From Paguma larvata (lineage: Eukaryota; Chordata; Mammalia; Carnivora; Viverridae): a stretch of DNA of 64,000 bases. Shown one piece after another: positions 11,996 through 24,772 of this stretch (position 1 is its first letter; each line of letters begins with the position of its first letter). The position numbers and the translations under genes were made by a program. The stretch lies in the NCBI GenBank assembly GCA_030068075.1, contig CM057841.1:49951030-50015029 (forward strand). The letters are read 5' to 3'. The notes under the pieces are model-generated. The model ran no database searches. It worked only from the letters and a program-made list of their open reading frames with translations, and was not told where the DNA came from.

Positions 11996-14900
11996 GCGGG
12001 ACTCAGCTTTGCATTTTCCGTGTCAGTAAGTGGTAAGATGTGTCGAGTTACTTAATAAAATTAGCATTCAAAATGCTGTTTTAAAAGAAAGTCTTTTAAA
12101 AGGAGAGTTACTTTAAGGAAAGTTCCTAAACTCACCCAAAAGGAGAATCAATATTAACTCTGCAGTCAGCGTTCTTATTGGAAAGCTATCAACTAGGATA
12201 TTAATAATCTGTAATATGGGTCCTATAAAAAGAAAGCTACCAGAGGAAGAAGGGTAGAGGAAGTCATATTGCAGACCTGCTTTCTACTTCATTACTTTTT
12301 TTTTTTTTTTTAAACAAGACGCTATAAGTCCACTCGGAATGATTGGAACACATCCTTGAGGAAATAGGGGGGGAATGTATTCCCTCAATGCATAGTGCAG
12401 AGATTTGTTTTCCAGCAAACACTGCCAGCTCTTGGCACATATTGTCATTCGGGAAATGTGCCTCCGTCAAACACAAAGAAAAAATAATTTTTTTTGAGTG
12501 TTGAGTCCTTAGGGAAGAACTCTTATTTGAAATAACAAATGGACATGGAATTTGAATTCTTAAAGCTTACACATGTACGCAGATACCTGGGCACAGGGTT
12601 ACTCGTTTTGCATAGACATTCCTAGTCCCTGTGTGTGGCCATGCTGTCCGTGCCACAGCAGGGTAGGCGACTGTTGAGATGGTCAGTACCAGGGGGAAGG
12701 AAGCCAGAGCCTTAAACCAGTGTCTCTCCTTTATACCTTGCCATGTCATGATCACGTTAGCTGCTTGTCACGCCTGAGAAATGGGGTCTTAGCATAATAG
12801 GCTTATCGGTTTTATCATGAAGACTTTAATATCTATAAGCCTGTGAAGTGACTGTCCCAGCAGTGATGGTCTCTCATTCCAATATAGAGCTCTTCTTCAT
12901 TTTTTGTTCTGATGCATCACACACTCCAAGACTCTCTGCCAATGCACTCTCTTCGCAAACCTCCTTACAACCTTTAATCCATTTAGGGTTAAAAAAAAAT
13001 GACCTATAGATAGATTCTTTCTACGCTATGGTACTCTTAGCAATTGAGAACAATTTGAATATCCACTGAGAAGCTCCAGAATGTGACCTAGGTAGGAAAT
13101 GTGATGAATTGGTCACATAGATCATATCCTAAAATGAGGGGGGAGTGTCACCAAATCAACCCTCCTGATACCATATCCCTTATTTCACACCCTTATTTGT
13201 CCCCATGACAATGCTCGCAAGCTTTGGGCTGTCACTCAGGGATTCAAATGTCCATTCATGCTCAGCATGTACTGAGCACTGGGCGCCTGTTATGTGCTAC
13301 TGGATGTATAAAGATGACTGACACAGAGTCCTGGGCTCCACAGTGATCCCAGCCTGGGGGTGGTGCTGAGAAGCCGGAAAACAAGTGGGAGCAAATACGA
13401 TGCAGCAGAGAGAGTACCTGACTGTGGGACTTCAGGCAAGGCCTGGCAGCGATGGGGGAATGAGAGGAGATCCTGTGGAGTTAGGCGGCAGAGAAAGCCT
13501 CACAGGGTGGAGGGAACATCGGGGGATCCAGGAGGGATGGAGCAAATGCATCGTTTTCATCTTGGGCCGAGTCTCCAGCCCACCTCCCGGAGAAGACCCG
13601 TCAGCCCTCTGTGCTGAGATCCAGCTGACATCATGCAGTCTGTGATGCCTCTGCAGAGAACTGCTGGCCCATCAAGTAGCTTAAATAACTTAAACATTAA
13701 AACATTTAAAATAACTTAAACATTAGCGCTTAAATGAAGTCAGAGAAAAATATAGTCAATACAGATGCCTTATTTAGTTTTTTTTGGTAACAGAAACAAA
13801 CTCTATTAGACTGTGAGCACGTTAGTGTGTCTAATATTTCCCCTGATTGTTTCTCCTCTGGATATACTTCTTCATGGGGATGAACAGGCATGCCAAAGGA
13901 AAAAACTCAAATGGAGCAGGGAGAAAAGTTCTGCCTATTTATTATGGCATGCTCTGGCGTCTACGGCATCTGAAAATTCATGAGAAAATAACGTACCTTG
14001 TAAAATTCATCTTATCGTTTGGCATTCATCATGAGAAGCTCTGATCTTAGTGGTAGAAGACAGTTGGTCTTGAACGTTTACTTGTTTTGCAAGTTGACCT
14101 TGAGCAAGTTATTTAAATAGTGTCTATTTAAATGGAGTTTATTCTGTAAATCACAGATGCTCCGTCCTTTGCTGTCATTGAGATCAGGAAGGTTGGATTT
14201 GCAAGTGCACACACATGTGCACACCTCATCATCTTTGGAACGTGTGGAAAGAGCGACCGTGTCTTCCAAATGCTAATTAACTCTAATAAAAATGAGCAGT
14301 ATTGTATTTACTCGTGCTAAATTACAATTATAAAATGATTTAATAGACTATAACTATAAACAAATAGCAAGAGGAGATGACCTAATTTTCTGCTAATTTT
14401 GAGAGTGATGAGATAGAGTGGGATTTTTCTTCCTTTCTCCTCCCCTCCCCTCCGAATTCTATAACAAACATATTTAAATTACTTTTATAATGAAAGTTTT
14501 AATATTTTCAACATAAATTATACTTTGAAATAAACAGTTTTATTAAAATTAAATTTAAACACTCTCAGTGTCTACTTAAATATTTATTTAGTTCAATTGA
14601 AATGTTATCATTATCAAAGGAGCCCTAGGCAATGCCAATAAACAATTGTGTGAAACACAGGCACTAGTGTGATTTGTTCACGTCCTCCTGCCATGGAAAG
14701 TGCTGAAGGTTTAATCCTCCGTTTGTGTCTTCTCCCCCAACCATCATGAACAGATTGCTAGCCCCATTTACTCACCTTTTAACAAAATGATGGCTGGATA
14801 ACATAATGGATAAATTTCTGCTAATTAATAGAACAATGAGGCAAATCACATAGACCAGAGCCCCCAAGCATTCTTCTGTTTTTAAAGACACTTGTATGTT

Positions 14901-16560
14901 GAAATGGTTTACTTCTGATGACAACACAAGACTCTTAGAGGAATGACCATAATAACAATAAATGAATGCTGATTGGAAAGCACCGAGATCTGGCTTTAGG
15001 GGGATTGTGACCTATTGAAATTGCTTAAATCGGATTCTTAGAGGGCATCAGGGGACTTGACTTTATTAATTTTTTTTCACCTCACTATTCGTTTTACAGG
15101 CTGAAGGTTATTAAAATAGAGTGTGATAAATTATTTCATTTAAGGAGAAATTATATTTTGAAAGTATCTTCAGTAAAAATAAATGGATAAGGAGAATCTT
15201 CTGGCAGTTCCATTTTGGTCATACAAACTGGTAACAGGCACCAGCATCACTATGGCCTCCAGAAAAGATCTTTGGTTTTTTTTATTAACCTGAACAGTGG
15301 GTAAAATAAAATAATCTTGACCACAAATAAGGAGAGAACTCAACATCAGCTAAAAATAAGGTATATTTATAAATGTGTTGTGGAATTCACTTTCAGTTCT
15401 GCTTCCTTAAACTTTGATTACTAACTTCTTAGGCATTTATACATCTACAAGAACAGGAGGGGTGATTTCACATCGCTTGAAACCCACACGATAGGGATAC
15501 ATTTAAGTCAACAAATAATAGCAAACATACTGAGCTCAATAACAGCTGCCATTGCTGGCCCCCAGCCAGACCCCACCAGAAACAGACTTGTGGTCAGACA
15601 AGTTTGGGTTTCCTTCCTTTTACAAGAGAGAAAGTGCACCATATTTGCGTATCCGAATGTGTATGGAGGACGTGGAAGAATGGGACAGAGCTAAAGCTGT
15701 AATCGGGAAAGAAGGAGGAATTAATCGCTCACGCTAGCCAAAGAGGTGGACGTTGGATCATTTACGTGCTTCAGACCCTGTTTGAGTTTGGGGACGCATT
15801 CAGACAGGATTACAGAGTGCTCTTATTTTCACCCCACTCCATCACAGTCACAGAGTGACCTTGCGGGATGTTGGTGTCTTGTGAAATTATGTCGAAGAGT
15901 GAAGCACCGGCCTGGCTCCCAGCAGTCAGGGCTGCTTTTATCTTTCTCAGTGTCCTTCACCTCATGCATCCTGTGTATCAGCTGGCACCCCCGGACCTGC
16001 ACACACATCACTCGTGGCTCTTCAGAACTACCCTGTGATCATAGGGAGGCATCGTTTTCCCCAGCTTACTCATAAAACATCTGAATCCCCTGGAAGTCCA
16101 GCGGCCTGCCCATGGACACACAGTGAAGAACCAAAGCTATTTATTATAAAAACATAATTAGGTCAATAAGTAAACACACAAGAAACAGGTTTCAAAGGAA
16201 GCAGAGACACAAGTGGTCGAGGAGTAGCTGAGAGTCTTTTGGGGTGTCATTTAAGTCGTCAAAGAAATTCACAAAGAGTTTTCCTGGGTGGGTGGTGTCT
16301 GGGAGTCATCCAGGTCCACTGTGAGCAAAGGCAAGAGGAAGAGGGAGAGCACAGGTGCAGCACAGCAGGAGTGACAGCTGGTGTAGACGGAGGCCGCCAC
16401 AGTCCGGAGCAGAGGATGGGGGTGCCAGGCTGGGGTGGGGTTGGGGCAGCGGGCTGGAGAAGGGCGTGCGGAATTCATCACTGCATGTTTTTGATTCAGG
16501 ACGGAGGGTTATTCCCAGCTGGGCGTGATGTGTGCAATAAGAACGAATATCTCCTGAACT
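11996..16560. other. Long, largely repeat-free intronic block
   Basis: About 4.5 kb with little recognisable repeat. Old fragments: a 'TACTGAGCACTGGGCGCCTG' piece at 13250-13640 that resembles an ancient mammalian repeat also present at 37110-38130, and a possible L2 scrap at 13800-13830. Between 14260 and 15560 the sequence is very AT-rich with several TAATTA/ATTTAA-type motifs. Several open frames occur (for example 15746-16075 and 16239-16565), but none has codon or family support. Confidence 0.45.
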
Positions 16561-17360
16561 TTTAGTGTCAAGTGCTCATTTGTTTATTCAGCAGGCACTT
16601 ATTGAGTATTGTGCCTCAGACAATGAGATTCATTCAGGGGAATCATCATGGATGTGACGCTTTCCTTTTCTTAGAGGGTGTCACACTGGACATTCAAATA
16701 GTGCTTTATAATCCAGCTTGTATGCCAGTGAACATATGAATGCAGACCCAAGGGCTTCCAGAAAAAGGAACAGCAAACCCTTCATGGGCATGAGAGGATT
16801 TATGCAGTAGGTGATGTTGGGGCCCAGAGTCCAAAGGAATGAGAGCAGTTTTCAGACAGAGAATCCATGCATGATCCTGTGGGGGAGGGGGAGAAGGGCA
16901 GTGGAAGGACCGACAAATAATCCATGAGGACTGAGAAAAGTGGTAACAGACAATGGTCAGAAGAATGCTGGTGATCCCTGAGCTGTTAATGTCGGGAGAA
17001 CTGTGGAGAAGGAGATTAAGACACAAGGGATTACATATTTTTTGGAAATGGAACAAGCAGGGGCAGTGGCTGTTGGCTCCCTTCCCCAGGAGAGTAGGCA
17101 CGGGCATGTGAGAGAAGGGGAGGAAGCTTTGGAACATGCACATGGCACACGTCAGATAATGGAGTGCGCAGGTCTGTTTTCATTAAAACGCCTTTCTAGG
17201 AATAGTATATATAGCAGTGCTGTGTTCCTAAGAGTGTCAGCAGATAGCCAAAAATAATAATGGCTGAGCTGTAAAATACTAGTGTTAGACTCAATTCATA
17301 AATCCTGACATTTCATGAATAAAATTTCATGGTTGCAATCATGGCGTTGTAAATAAATAA
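16561..17360. other. Intronic sequence, nothing secure
   Basis: 16570-16640 (TTTATTCAGCAGGCACTTAT TGAG) looks like the end of an old MIR or L2-type element. The remainder up to 17250 is moderately complex. The longest open frame of the whole window (145 codons, minus strand, 16706-17143) is here, but the peptide matches nothing I know. Confidence 0.4.
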
Positions 17361-17366
17361 AGGAAT

Positions 17367-17398
17367 AAAGGAGTATATATATGTATAGCTACGTGTAC

Positions 17399-17436
<38 letters not shown>
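17367..17436. repeat. Compound (TA)n-(GA)n microsatellite
   Basis: TATATATATGTATAGC, then a pure TA stretch from about 17398 to 17415, followed without a gap by eleven GA units up to about 17436. Likely length-variable. Confidence 0.9.
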
Positions 17437-17544
17437 GAAATAATTTTATGCTAGAGGACACCTTAGATTCATGTGTACAGATGTCCTTAAACGTACATGC
17501 CTCAGTATCATCCAGAAAGCTTGCTAACTGCCACATAATACTGC

Positions 17545-17945
17545 AGGCTGGCCACCTACCCTGTCTTAATACTCATTCCCCCAGCCATGGACACTCAGAT
17601 TGCTTTCAGCCATCAGCCACCATGCTGCAGAGAGCACATGCACATGTCCCTTAAGCACCTTTGCAAGAATTACTTTGGATCTATAACTAGAGGCAGAGTC
17701 ACTAGGTAATGGGGTATTCACACACCAGCGATTGATAGGAAATCCTACTACATAATGCAAGGGTGCTCTCAAGCATAGCTGTATGGGTATGCCTTCCCAC
17801 TGGCAATACGCGAGGGTCCTTGCATCCTCGCATTCCTGCAACACCTGATATTACCCGCTTTCTGACTTTTGTTAGCCTTTTAAGCACAGTGGTATCTCAT
17901 TTCTCATTGGCTTTTTAAATAATAGTCTTGAGCATCTGTTCATCT
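17545..17945 (-). mobile_element. L1 LINE 3'-region fragment, minus strand
   Basis: Reads as the reverse complement of an L1 3' end. 'GGTATGCCTTCCCACTGGCA', 'TCCTTGCATCCTCGCATTCC', 'TTTGTTAGCCTTTTAAGCAC' and 'GTGGTATCTCATTTCTCATT' follow the familiar order of old L1 3' sequence (cttcccaccagc, ctccacatcctcgcc, gccattctag, gtggtatctcatt). It ends in a stretch like 'TTGAGCATCTGTTCATC'. Strongly decayed. Confidence 0.6.
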
Positions 17946-17957
17946 ATTTCATTTTTC

Positions 17958-18155
17958 TGCCTTAACTTGCTAACTGCATGATCTTGGATGTCACTTCACC
18001 TTTCTAAGTTGTCTCTTCTATAAAATGAGGAAAAAGTAAATCTCTCTCTCATAGGAAGGTCATGAAGTGAGGATAATGCATGCAAAGTGATTTGTACCAG
18101 GTCTGAAAAATAGTAAGCTCTCCAGAAAAGTTATCTACATTTGTTGTTATTCTTG
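17958..18155 (+). repeat. MIR SINE relic, plus strand
   Basis: Contains the MIR core order: CTTGCTAACTGCATGATCTT, GGATGTCACTTCACCTTTCT, TCTATAAAATGAGGAAAAAG, TCATGAAGTGAGGATAATGC, then 'AAAATAGTAAGCTCTCCAGA'. It matches the tRNA-derived CORE SINE consensus along its length with many substitutions. Confidence 0.75.
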
Positions 18156-18302
18156 GATTTTTGAAAAATACGTATGTTTTATCGAAAGGCAAGGATAGAA
18201 AGCCTTTAGGCAATTGGGTTATTAGAAAGTTGCCAATAATCAGAATTCAGTCACTGGAACCCACGGTGAAGGGAGATCAAAAGAAAGTGCTTAGTTGAAA
18301 AC

Positions 18303-18390
18303 GTCCAGGTAATTGATAATGTCCAGGTAATTGATAATGTCCAGGTAATTGATAATGTCCAGGTAATTGATAATGTCCAGGTAATTGAAA
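18303..18390 (+). repeat. 18-bp minisatellite, about five copies
   Basis: Four exact copies of GTCCAGGTAATTGATAAT, starting at 18303, 18321, 18339 and 18357, followed by a partial fifth copy ending GAAA at 18390. The flanks on both sides read 'TTGAAAACG', so the array grew from a unit that already existed there. Because the unit is 18 bp, the minus-strand frame gives a repeated N-Y-L-D-I-I peptide, which is not a real protein. Confidence 0.95.
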
Positions 18391-18399
18391 ACGCCAGGA

Positions 18400-19502
18400 C
18401 AAGGGAGTTTTGGTAATGGAAAGAGGCTAACGGTGGATGGAAAAAAAGAGTAATATATTTTGCTCTTCCTTTTTTTCTTTACATTTCTGTAGGTAAGTAT
18501 TATAATCACACCATTAAAACTTGCCACATAGAAGAAGTTAAAAAACAGAAATTCATGAGTTTATCACTTAATAAAACCACTATTAAAACTTTGATGGATC
18601 ATCTTTATTCTTATTATGCTTAGCTCTAAATTAACTTATAAGGATGCTGATCACACAGTCATGTATCATATTTAAGTAATGAAGAGAGCATACTAATTTT
18701 TCAATAGTCTGCAAAAATCACCATTTTAATTGCTTCATAATATTCCATCAAGTACACGGGCCAGGGTAATGATACTTCAGAGCCTGGGACTTGAAAGTAA
18801 TTCAGTGTCCTCAAAAATGTATGGTAGAAATTACAAATTATTTTAATCAAATGTATTTAGACATGCTAACATATCTTAGTGTAAGCCAGTGTGCTGAAAA
18901 ATACCTTATATTTGTACAGCCCCCTGAGAGTAAACACTTTTAGTACTATTATCTTCAAGTGGCACTGTGATCTGGGCAATCCTGGTGTTGTTACTGTGTT
19001 AGAGATGGAAGAACCAAGGTCTGTGTTTAAGAACGTGCCTTAGGTCCGACCTTTGGAAGACCCCCTACGGGAATTCCATTTCCCAGTGCATTTCCTTAAG
19101 ACAACATCATTCCACTTCTTAATCGAAACAGCTCAAAAGTAAAGTTACCCGAGAGCCTGAATTAGAATCTCTGGTGCACGTGGGTGTTTGGAAGGCTTGA
19201 GTAATCATTCTTAAGTCGCTCGATACATGGTGTCTTTTCGTAAGGCTCTGTCAGGATTTTCGTGAGCGTCCAATGAATGTGTGAGATTGCTTAGCGCAGT
19301 GAATAGACACATTAAAAATGTACGATTTAATACAGGAATTGCAGTGTACATTATATAAACACATTCTGTATACTTTAGAACTTATGACAATGGCATTATG
19401 GTAAAGAATTTGTGATAAATGTATGACAAAACATGTATTTCAAATAAGGAAATAATTTAACTTCTCGAATTCTGAATAGAAAACAGCACAGAATTAGTAC
19501 AT
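18400..19502. other. Intronic sequence, nothing recognised
   Basis: AT-rich. The piece near 19145-19200 (GAATTAGAATCTCTGGTGCA) may be a scrap of a hAT DNA element. Confidence 0.4.
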
Positions 19503-19518
19503 TGATCATATGCAGTTG

Positions 19519-19700
19519 GTTTTTAAAAATTTTTAATGTTTATTTTTGAGGGAGAGAGAGTGCATGAGTCAGGGAGGGGCAGAGAGAGAGGGAGACACAG
19601 AATCTGAAGCAGGCTCCAGGCTCTGTGCAGGGTTCAAACCCCGGAACCCTGAGATCATGACTGAGCCGAAGCGGACGACTGACTGAGCCCCCCAAGCATC
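19519..19700 (-). mobile_element. Felid CAN-type SINE with internal deletion, minus strand
   Basis: Reverse SINE from TTTTTAATGTTTATTTTTGAGG to ACTGAGCCCCCCAAGCATC. About 40 bp of the usual middle are missing (GCAGGCTCCAGGCTCTGTGC runs directly into AGGGTTCAAACC). Flanks TGATCATATGCAG (19503) and TGATCAAATGTAG (19701) form an imperfect target-site duplication. Confidence 0.88.
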
Positions 19701-19716
19701 TGATCAAATGTAGTAG

Positions 19717-22700
19717 TTAATGAGCTTGTCATCAACAGAATTGTGTTTTCTCAGTATCACTCTCTGTGAACACCTAGCTTCACTGGCAGAGGTGACGTTA
19801 GGTTAGTTTATTCTAAAGACCACCATAAAACCACACGGGAGTTGCAATTACTCCTTCCCTGTGGCCATTGAGGTCTGACCAGTATAACTGTTGAGCAAAA
19901 TAAAGTGGAGAATTGCAACTTTCAATATCATCGGTTTCTAAATAAATTACTTTGGAAACAATGTATAACATGTAAATGGCCCCCAGATTACCCTTTTTTA
20001 CATAGCTAAAGAATATAATACCTGGAAACTGAGAATTTTATCAAGCATAATCAATCTCAATTACTAAATAAAACATCTTCTGTGATGCATTGAGAGCTTT
20101 TAAGTTGACTAGATACATTAAAATAAATTTCTTGTCTGTCCATTAGGAAGCTTAAATATATACCTATGATAAGTAGAAAGTTAGGGAAATATTAGCTTGT
20201 GAAGAGACTAGGCTTCTTATATACCCCAATTCATTTAATTTTTACAGCAGTCTCTGCCCACGTTTATTCCATATACACAAGTAAATAGAATGGCAAAATG
20301 AACACTCTCGGACACATTCCCCAGATGTCAACTAATGGAACTAATGGCCAATCCCGTCCCGCCCATCTCCCCCATTTACTGTCCCCCATTAAATTATTTT
20401 GAAACAAATAATATACATTCTAATATTTCACGCTTAACTATTTCAGTACGAATCTCTGAAAAGTAAAAACCTTTCTTAAAACAGACCCTTAAAAAATTCA
20501 ACAATAATTCATTGACATCATTGAATATTAAGGTGGTTTTCAGATTTCCAAGTTAACCGAAGAATGCATTTCATTTTGCCAGTGTACACATAGAGACTAC
20601 AACTTTTCAAAGACCTCAATCTAAGAAAAAAATAAAGATTTGTTTTAAGGACTGTTGATACCAGATCCTATTCACTGCACATGTAGTCTGTGCAGTATTG
20701 CTTCATTTACTACCTGTTACTCTATTGAGGTGCGAGGCCCTGAGGAATTGCCGAAGGTGCACGTGTTCAGAGAAGACACTTTCTCCTGTTCTTACGGAGC
20801 ATGATTTTCATACCTTAGTGAGCAAAGCCAGAATAAGTCATGGTGTCTGTTGTTCCTTTATTCACAAATGTTACATTGGTGACCTAAGAATTTGTGACTG
20901 TTCTGGAAGAATTCAAAGGAAAATTTGAATGTATTATAGAACAATAAACTCTACAGTACATGTTGCATTAAGATAAATGTTATTTAAGTGTTAAATAATA
21001 AGCCTCCATACTGTGTCATTGGAATTCTCGTAGAGTTCGTCCTCAAATTCATTCATTTTAGTTTTTTAATCTGTGGAGAAGAAGGCATTTTATCAGTTTC
21101 TTAAGTAAATAATTAATGGTTATTCTATTACATATTATAAGTAACATAGTTTCTTAAATTCAAATAAGGAGAATTGGAAAACCTGTACAGTATCGTGGAA
21201 ACCACATGCCTTGTGTTTAATAAACTGACTTCAAATATCTCTAATAAAATTTACGTATGTTTAAATTCATTACATACTTTTGAAATATTTTTAAAATGTT
21301 CATCAACTAATCTCAGTTGCATTGAACCATTGCATTTAGGAGCCTCTTATTGCTGCATGGTACCACAGTTACACAGACCGAAGTGTAATTCCTCAACTTT
21401 TTATTCAAATGGTAACTAGTTAAAAAAGAAGACTTGGCATTCTAGAAATTAAAGCTACTTTTTGTTTAAGCAACTTTTCTGGGAAGTATTTTCTTGATTT
21501 TTTTTTTTTTTTTGCCTTGAGGTTAAACTTATTGTCCACGACTCCCAAATAAGTATTAGGCTTTATTTCCTAAATGGGATTGTCGCTTCGATCAGAGGAC
21601 ATTCAGAGGAGGTGCTGTTTCTCTTTTGACTGTTTACCTGCGAGACTTAGGTACTAAACCAAAAGATGCCGTTCAGTCCCTCTCCTTAGCTGCAGGTGAC
21701 CGGGTGCCATGTGGCGGCACGTGGTCACCACACCACAGCAACCACAACTGCAGTTTATGGACGTTTGTTATGACCCAGCCAGATGTTAACCTCTATTTTA
21801 CTTAATTTGTAGTTCACACTTCAGAAATATTATTTCTATCCCCAATTCATAGACGAAGAAATGGAGGCTTAGGAATGTATCTTCTTCAAGTTTCTCCAGC
21901 TAATCAGATCTCTATTATGAGCTACAGTTGTCTGCAATTGTCTGTCCTTTTTCAGGGTGAACTCAGGTGTCTTGGTCAAAGATTTGGATGGAATCTTTAA
22001 TTTCTCTTTATGGAAAGGGGGTGAAGGCAGTCTTATTGTTTCGGTTGTTTTTGGAATAATGATTATTGGGTTGAAAAAAGTTGTCTATAGAGATAAAAGC
22101 AGTATTTGTTTGAACACAAAATAAATGACTTTGTGTCATCTGTGTTGAGTGGAGGAAATAACTCCCTAAATTGCAGACATCCTAGCATTAAAAATGGAGC
22201 ACATGCATTAAGGCATTTAAGTTCTCTGTGTTCTTTGTTCCATTTATCTACATCAAGGTACCCATGGGCATGGGAGCCATTTACTGGTTTGTTTTGTTGT
22301 TTCGTTTCATCTGGCAGTGTTTCAAAAGGCAATGCAAGTAGGCAGGTGTTATTATTGATTGAAATAAAAACACTTTTGTGCCAGTCTCTCTAACCCATTG
22401 TCTGCTGCATGCATTTATTCATCCGCTGCTCCCACAGGGCATGCGTGTCTCTTTGGTGAAGAATAGGTTAAGAAAGTGCACATTTTGCTCCCTGATTACG
22501 TTATTACTAAATAAAGTAGTCTCTTCTTGACTGGGTAATGAAACTTTAATTGTGTGACCAAATTATACAGACTCTGAAGGTCAAACAACCCAAAATAATA
22601 CCATATTGTATTTTAGTCCAGGTGTTCTAAAAATATTTGGTAAAATTTAAAATTGGCACCAACTCGAAAAGGAATACTTTAGAGGCCATTCATCTTTGTA

Positions 22701-23639
22701 CCTGCTAAACCTAAGAGTTATAGTTAGACACACCGGGTTATATAGCTTCTCTGAGTGACAAGCTTCTATGAAAGTTTAGGTTTTGATATAATAAAGATAC
22801 AGTGTTCACCAGTTAAATATTGTATATAGTATTTACTGTATATCACAATGCACATTGCAATATACATTAGTGTACATACTATATGCATTAATACTGTAAT
22901 GTATTTAATGCATGTTAAATAATGAATGGCTTCAGAGACCAAAATGAGAGCCTAAAGCTATAAGGAACCCTAAGGGCTGATTGGACTCTATCCAAGCTTT
23001 TAAACAGTTCAGTTTTGCAAATTAAGTATAATGAAGTGGATATTTTGTTTTATTCTGCTGGAAAGATTGGTTGCTTTTTGAGTCTCTTTCTAAAACAGAT
23101 ATTTAAGTTTGTACTTGGAAAAATGATTAGCAGTCATTTAAAATAAACGGCATTTTGAAGCACACTGAAGACTAATCGATATATTGGAAAGACTGTATAA
23201 AAACATTAATAGAATGTAGAGGTGAGGAATAATTTATTTTAAATTTTATAATATCTCTAATAGAGAACAGTAGTTTTCTTTCATCACTGAACAATAGTTA
23301 TTTTAATGGTAATGGTCATAAGAATGCCATTATTCTTTGTAATATTAATGGTAAAAGGAAAGATGTTAATGGAGCTCTTTATGGTATAATGCATGAAAAA
23401 TTACATGATATCTAAAATCTGAAGCTGAAAGGTACTTCTCATGGTGTTCTTAATGATCTATAGAAAAGCACAAAAGTGAAAAATACAGTTTTAATGAGGT
23501 ATTCTTCAGAATCTTATCTTTTTGCTTTTGGATAAATACATGCAAATTTAAATGTTCATTGTCTCACAGAACTATTTTTTAAAGCATTAAGGACTTATTT
23601 TTTGACAAGGTTAGCATAATTATTTTCATTTAACTTTGC
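19717..23639. other. Intronic block, AT-rich, with old repeat scraps
   Basis: About 20260-20560 resembles L1M 3'-UTR text (TTAAATTATTTTGAAACAAA, then 'TTTCAGTACGAATCTCTGAA'), minus orientation, low confidence. About 21740-21910 resembles a minus-strand MIR (GACGAAGAAATGGAGGCTTA). The remainder, especially 22500-23640, is highly AT-rich and without recognisable repeats or exons. Confidence 0.4.
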
Positions 23640-23655
23640 ATAGTGAAGTACAACA

Positions 23656-23715
23656 CCCCCCCCCCCAAAAAGACAAAAGGCACAGATGCACACACACAGA
23701 CACACACACACATAG
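23656..23715. repeat. C11 run followed by (AC)-rich stretch
   Basis: Eleven C at 23656-23666, then A5, then CACAGATGCACACACACAGA and a short CA repeat. It sits at the 3' (left) end of the long L1. Confidence 0.9.
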
Positions 23716-24300
23716 GTCAGTGAATTATCAAAAAGTGGACATACTTATGTAAGTGTTACCTAGGCCAAGAATATGACAGTATCTCAAACGCCTCCTTTCC
23801 TCCCTTTCTGATCACTACTCCCTCCCTCTTCTCCCTAAGTCGTCACTATGATGACTGTCAATGCTTGTTCGAATTATATACAAAACAAGTCATGCAATAC
23901 ACACTTCTTTACATCTGGCTCCCTGGGTTAACATTATGTCGTGTATAATTGATTTGTATTCATTGCTTTACAAAATCTCGTTATATAGACATATCTGAAT
24001 GTGTTTATCCATTCTACCAGTGGACATGTGAGTTGGATATGGGGACTATTCTGAAAATACTTCAGTAGCATTCATGTGCATTTGGTACCCAATGCCCGCT
24101 TTTCTGTTGAGCACACTCTAGAGAAGGAGATTGATGGCTCATAACATAAGGGTATGTTTACCTTTAGTGGAATATGTGAAAGACTTTTTATGGAGATTGT
24201 GTTAATGTACATTCCCAACTACAGTGTAGAAAAATTCCATTTCTTCCACATTCTTGACAACATTTGGTATTGTCAATTTTCTTTTAATTTTAACTTTTTA

Positions 24301-24517
24301 AACAAAAATTTTTTTAAACATTTATTCATTTTTGAGAGACAGAGACAGAGTGCAAGTGGGGGAGGGGCAGAGAAAGGGGGAGACACAGAATCCGAAGCAG
24401 GCTCCAGACTCTGAGCTGTCAGCACAGAACCCGATGTGGGGCTTGAACCCACAAATTGTGAGATCATGACCCGAGCCGAAGTCGGACATTTAACTGACTG
24501 AGCCACCCAGGTGTCCC
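24301..24517 (-). mobile_element. Felid CAN-type SINE nested in the L1, minus strand
   Basis: TTTATTCATTTTTGAGAGAC at the tail and GACTGAGCCACCCAGGTGTCCC at the head. Target-site duplication TAATTTTAACTTTTTA (24285-24300) against TAATTTTAGCTTTTTA (24518-24533), one mismatch in 16. Confidence 0.95.
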
Positions 24518-24772
24518 TAATTTTAGCTTTTTATTATTTCCCTCATTTTTAGCTCTTCTGACTGGGGCAGAACTTTCGCTGTGGTTTTAATTTGCAAAGC
24601 CCTGTACCTAATGAGGTTGAACACCATGGCATGGGTTTGTCGGTCATTTAGGTGTTTCCTCCTTCCTTTTAATATTGCTTTTTAGTTCTCTCCTAAATTC
24701 TGTACACTAATATACTGAAAATGAGGTTCTTCCATTCTGTGGCTTCTCTTTTCACTATTTTCATCTTCAAAT

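Noticed and set aside
16706..17143. Longest open frame of the window (145 codons, minus strand)
   Set aside because: No recognisable domain, no splice or promoter context, and overlapping frames on the other strand. In 64 kb of six-frame sequence a frame of this length is expected by chance.
18291..18527. Repeat peptide frame and possible CRISPR-like array
   Set aside because: The array is a head-to-tail 18-bp minisatellite without spacers, in a mammalian intron. The repeated peptide is a by-product of an 18-bp unit.
24273..24506. Frames starting M-A-Q-S-V-K or similar, seen at several places (also 4372, 24796, 29163, 30168, 37574, 44010)
   Set aside because: They are the same translation of the felid SINE head and middle, repeated because the SINE is repeated.
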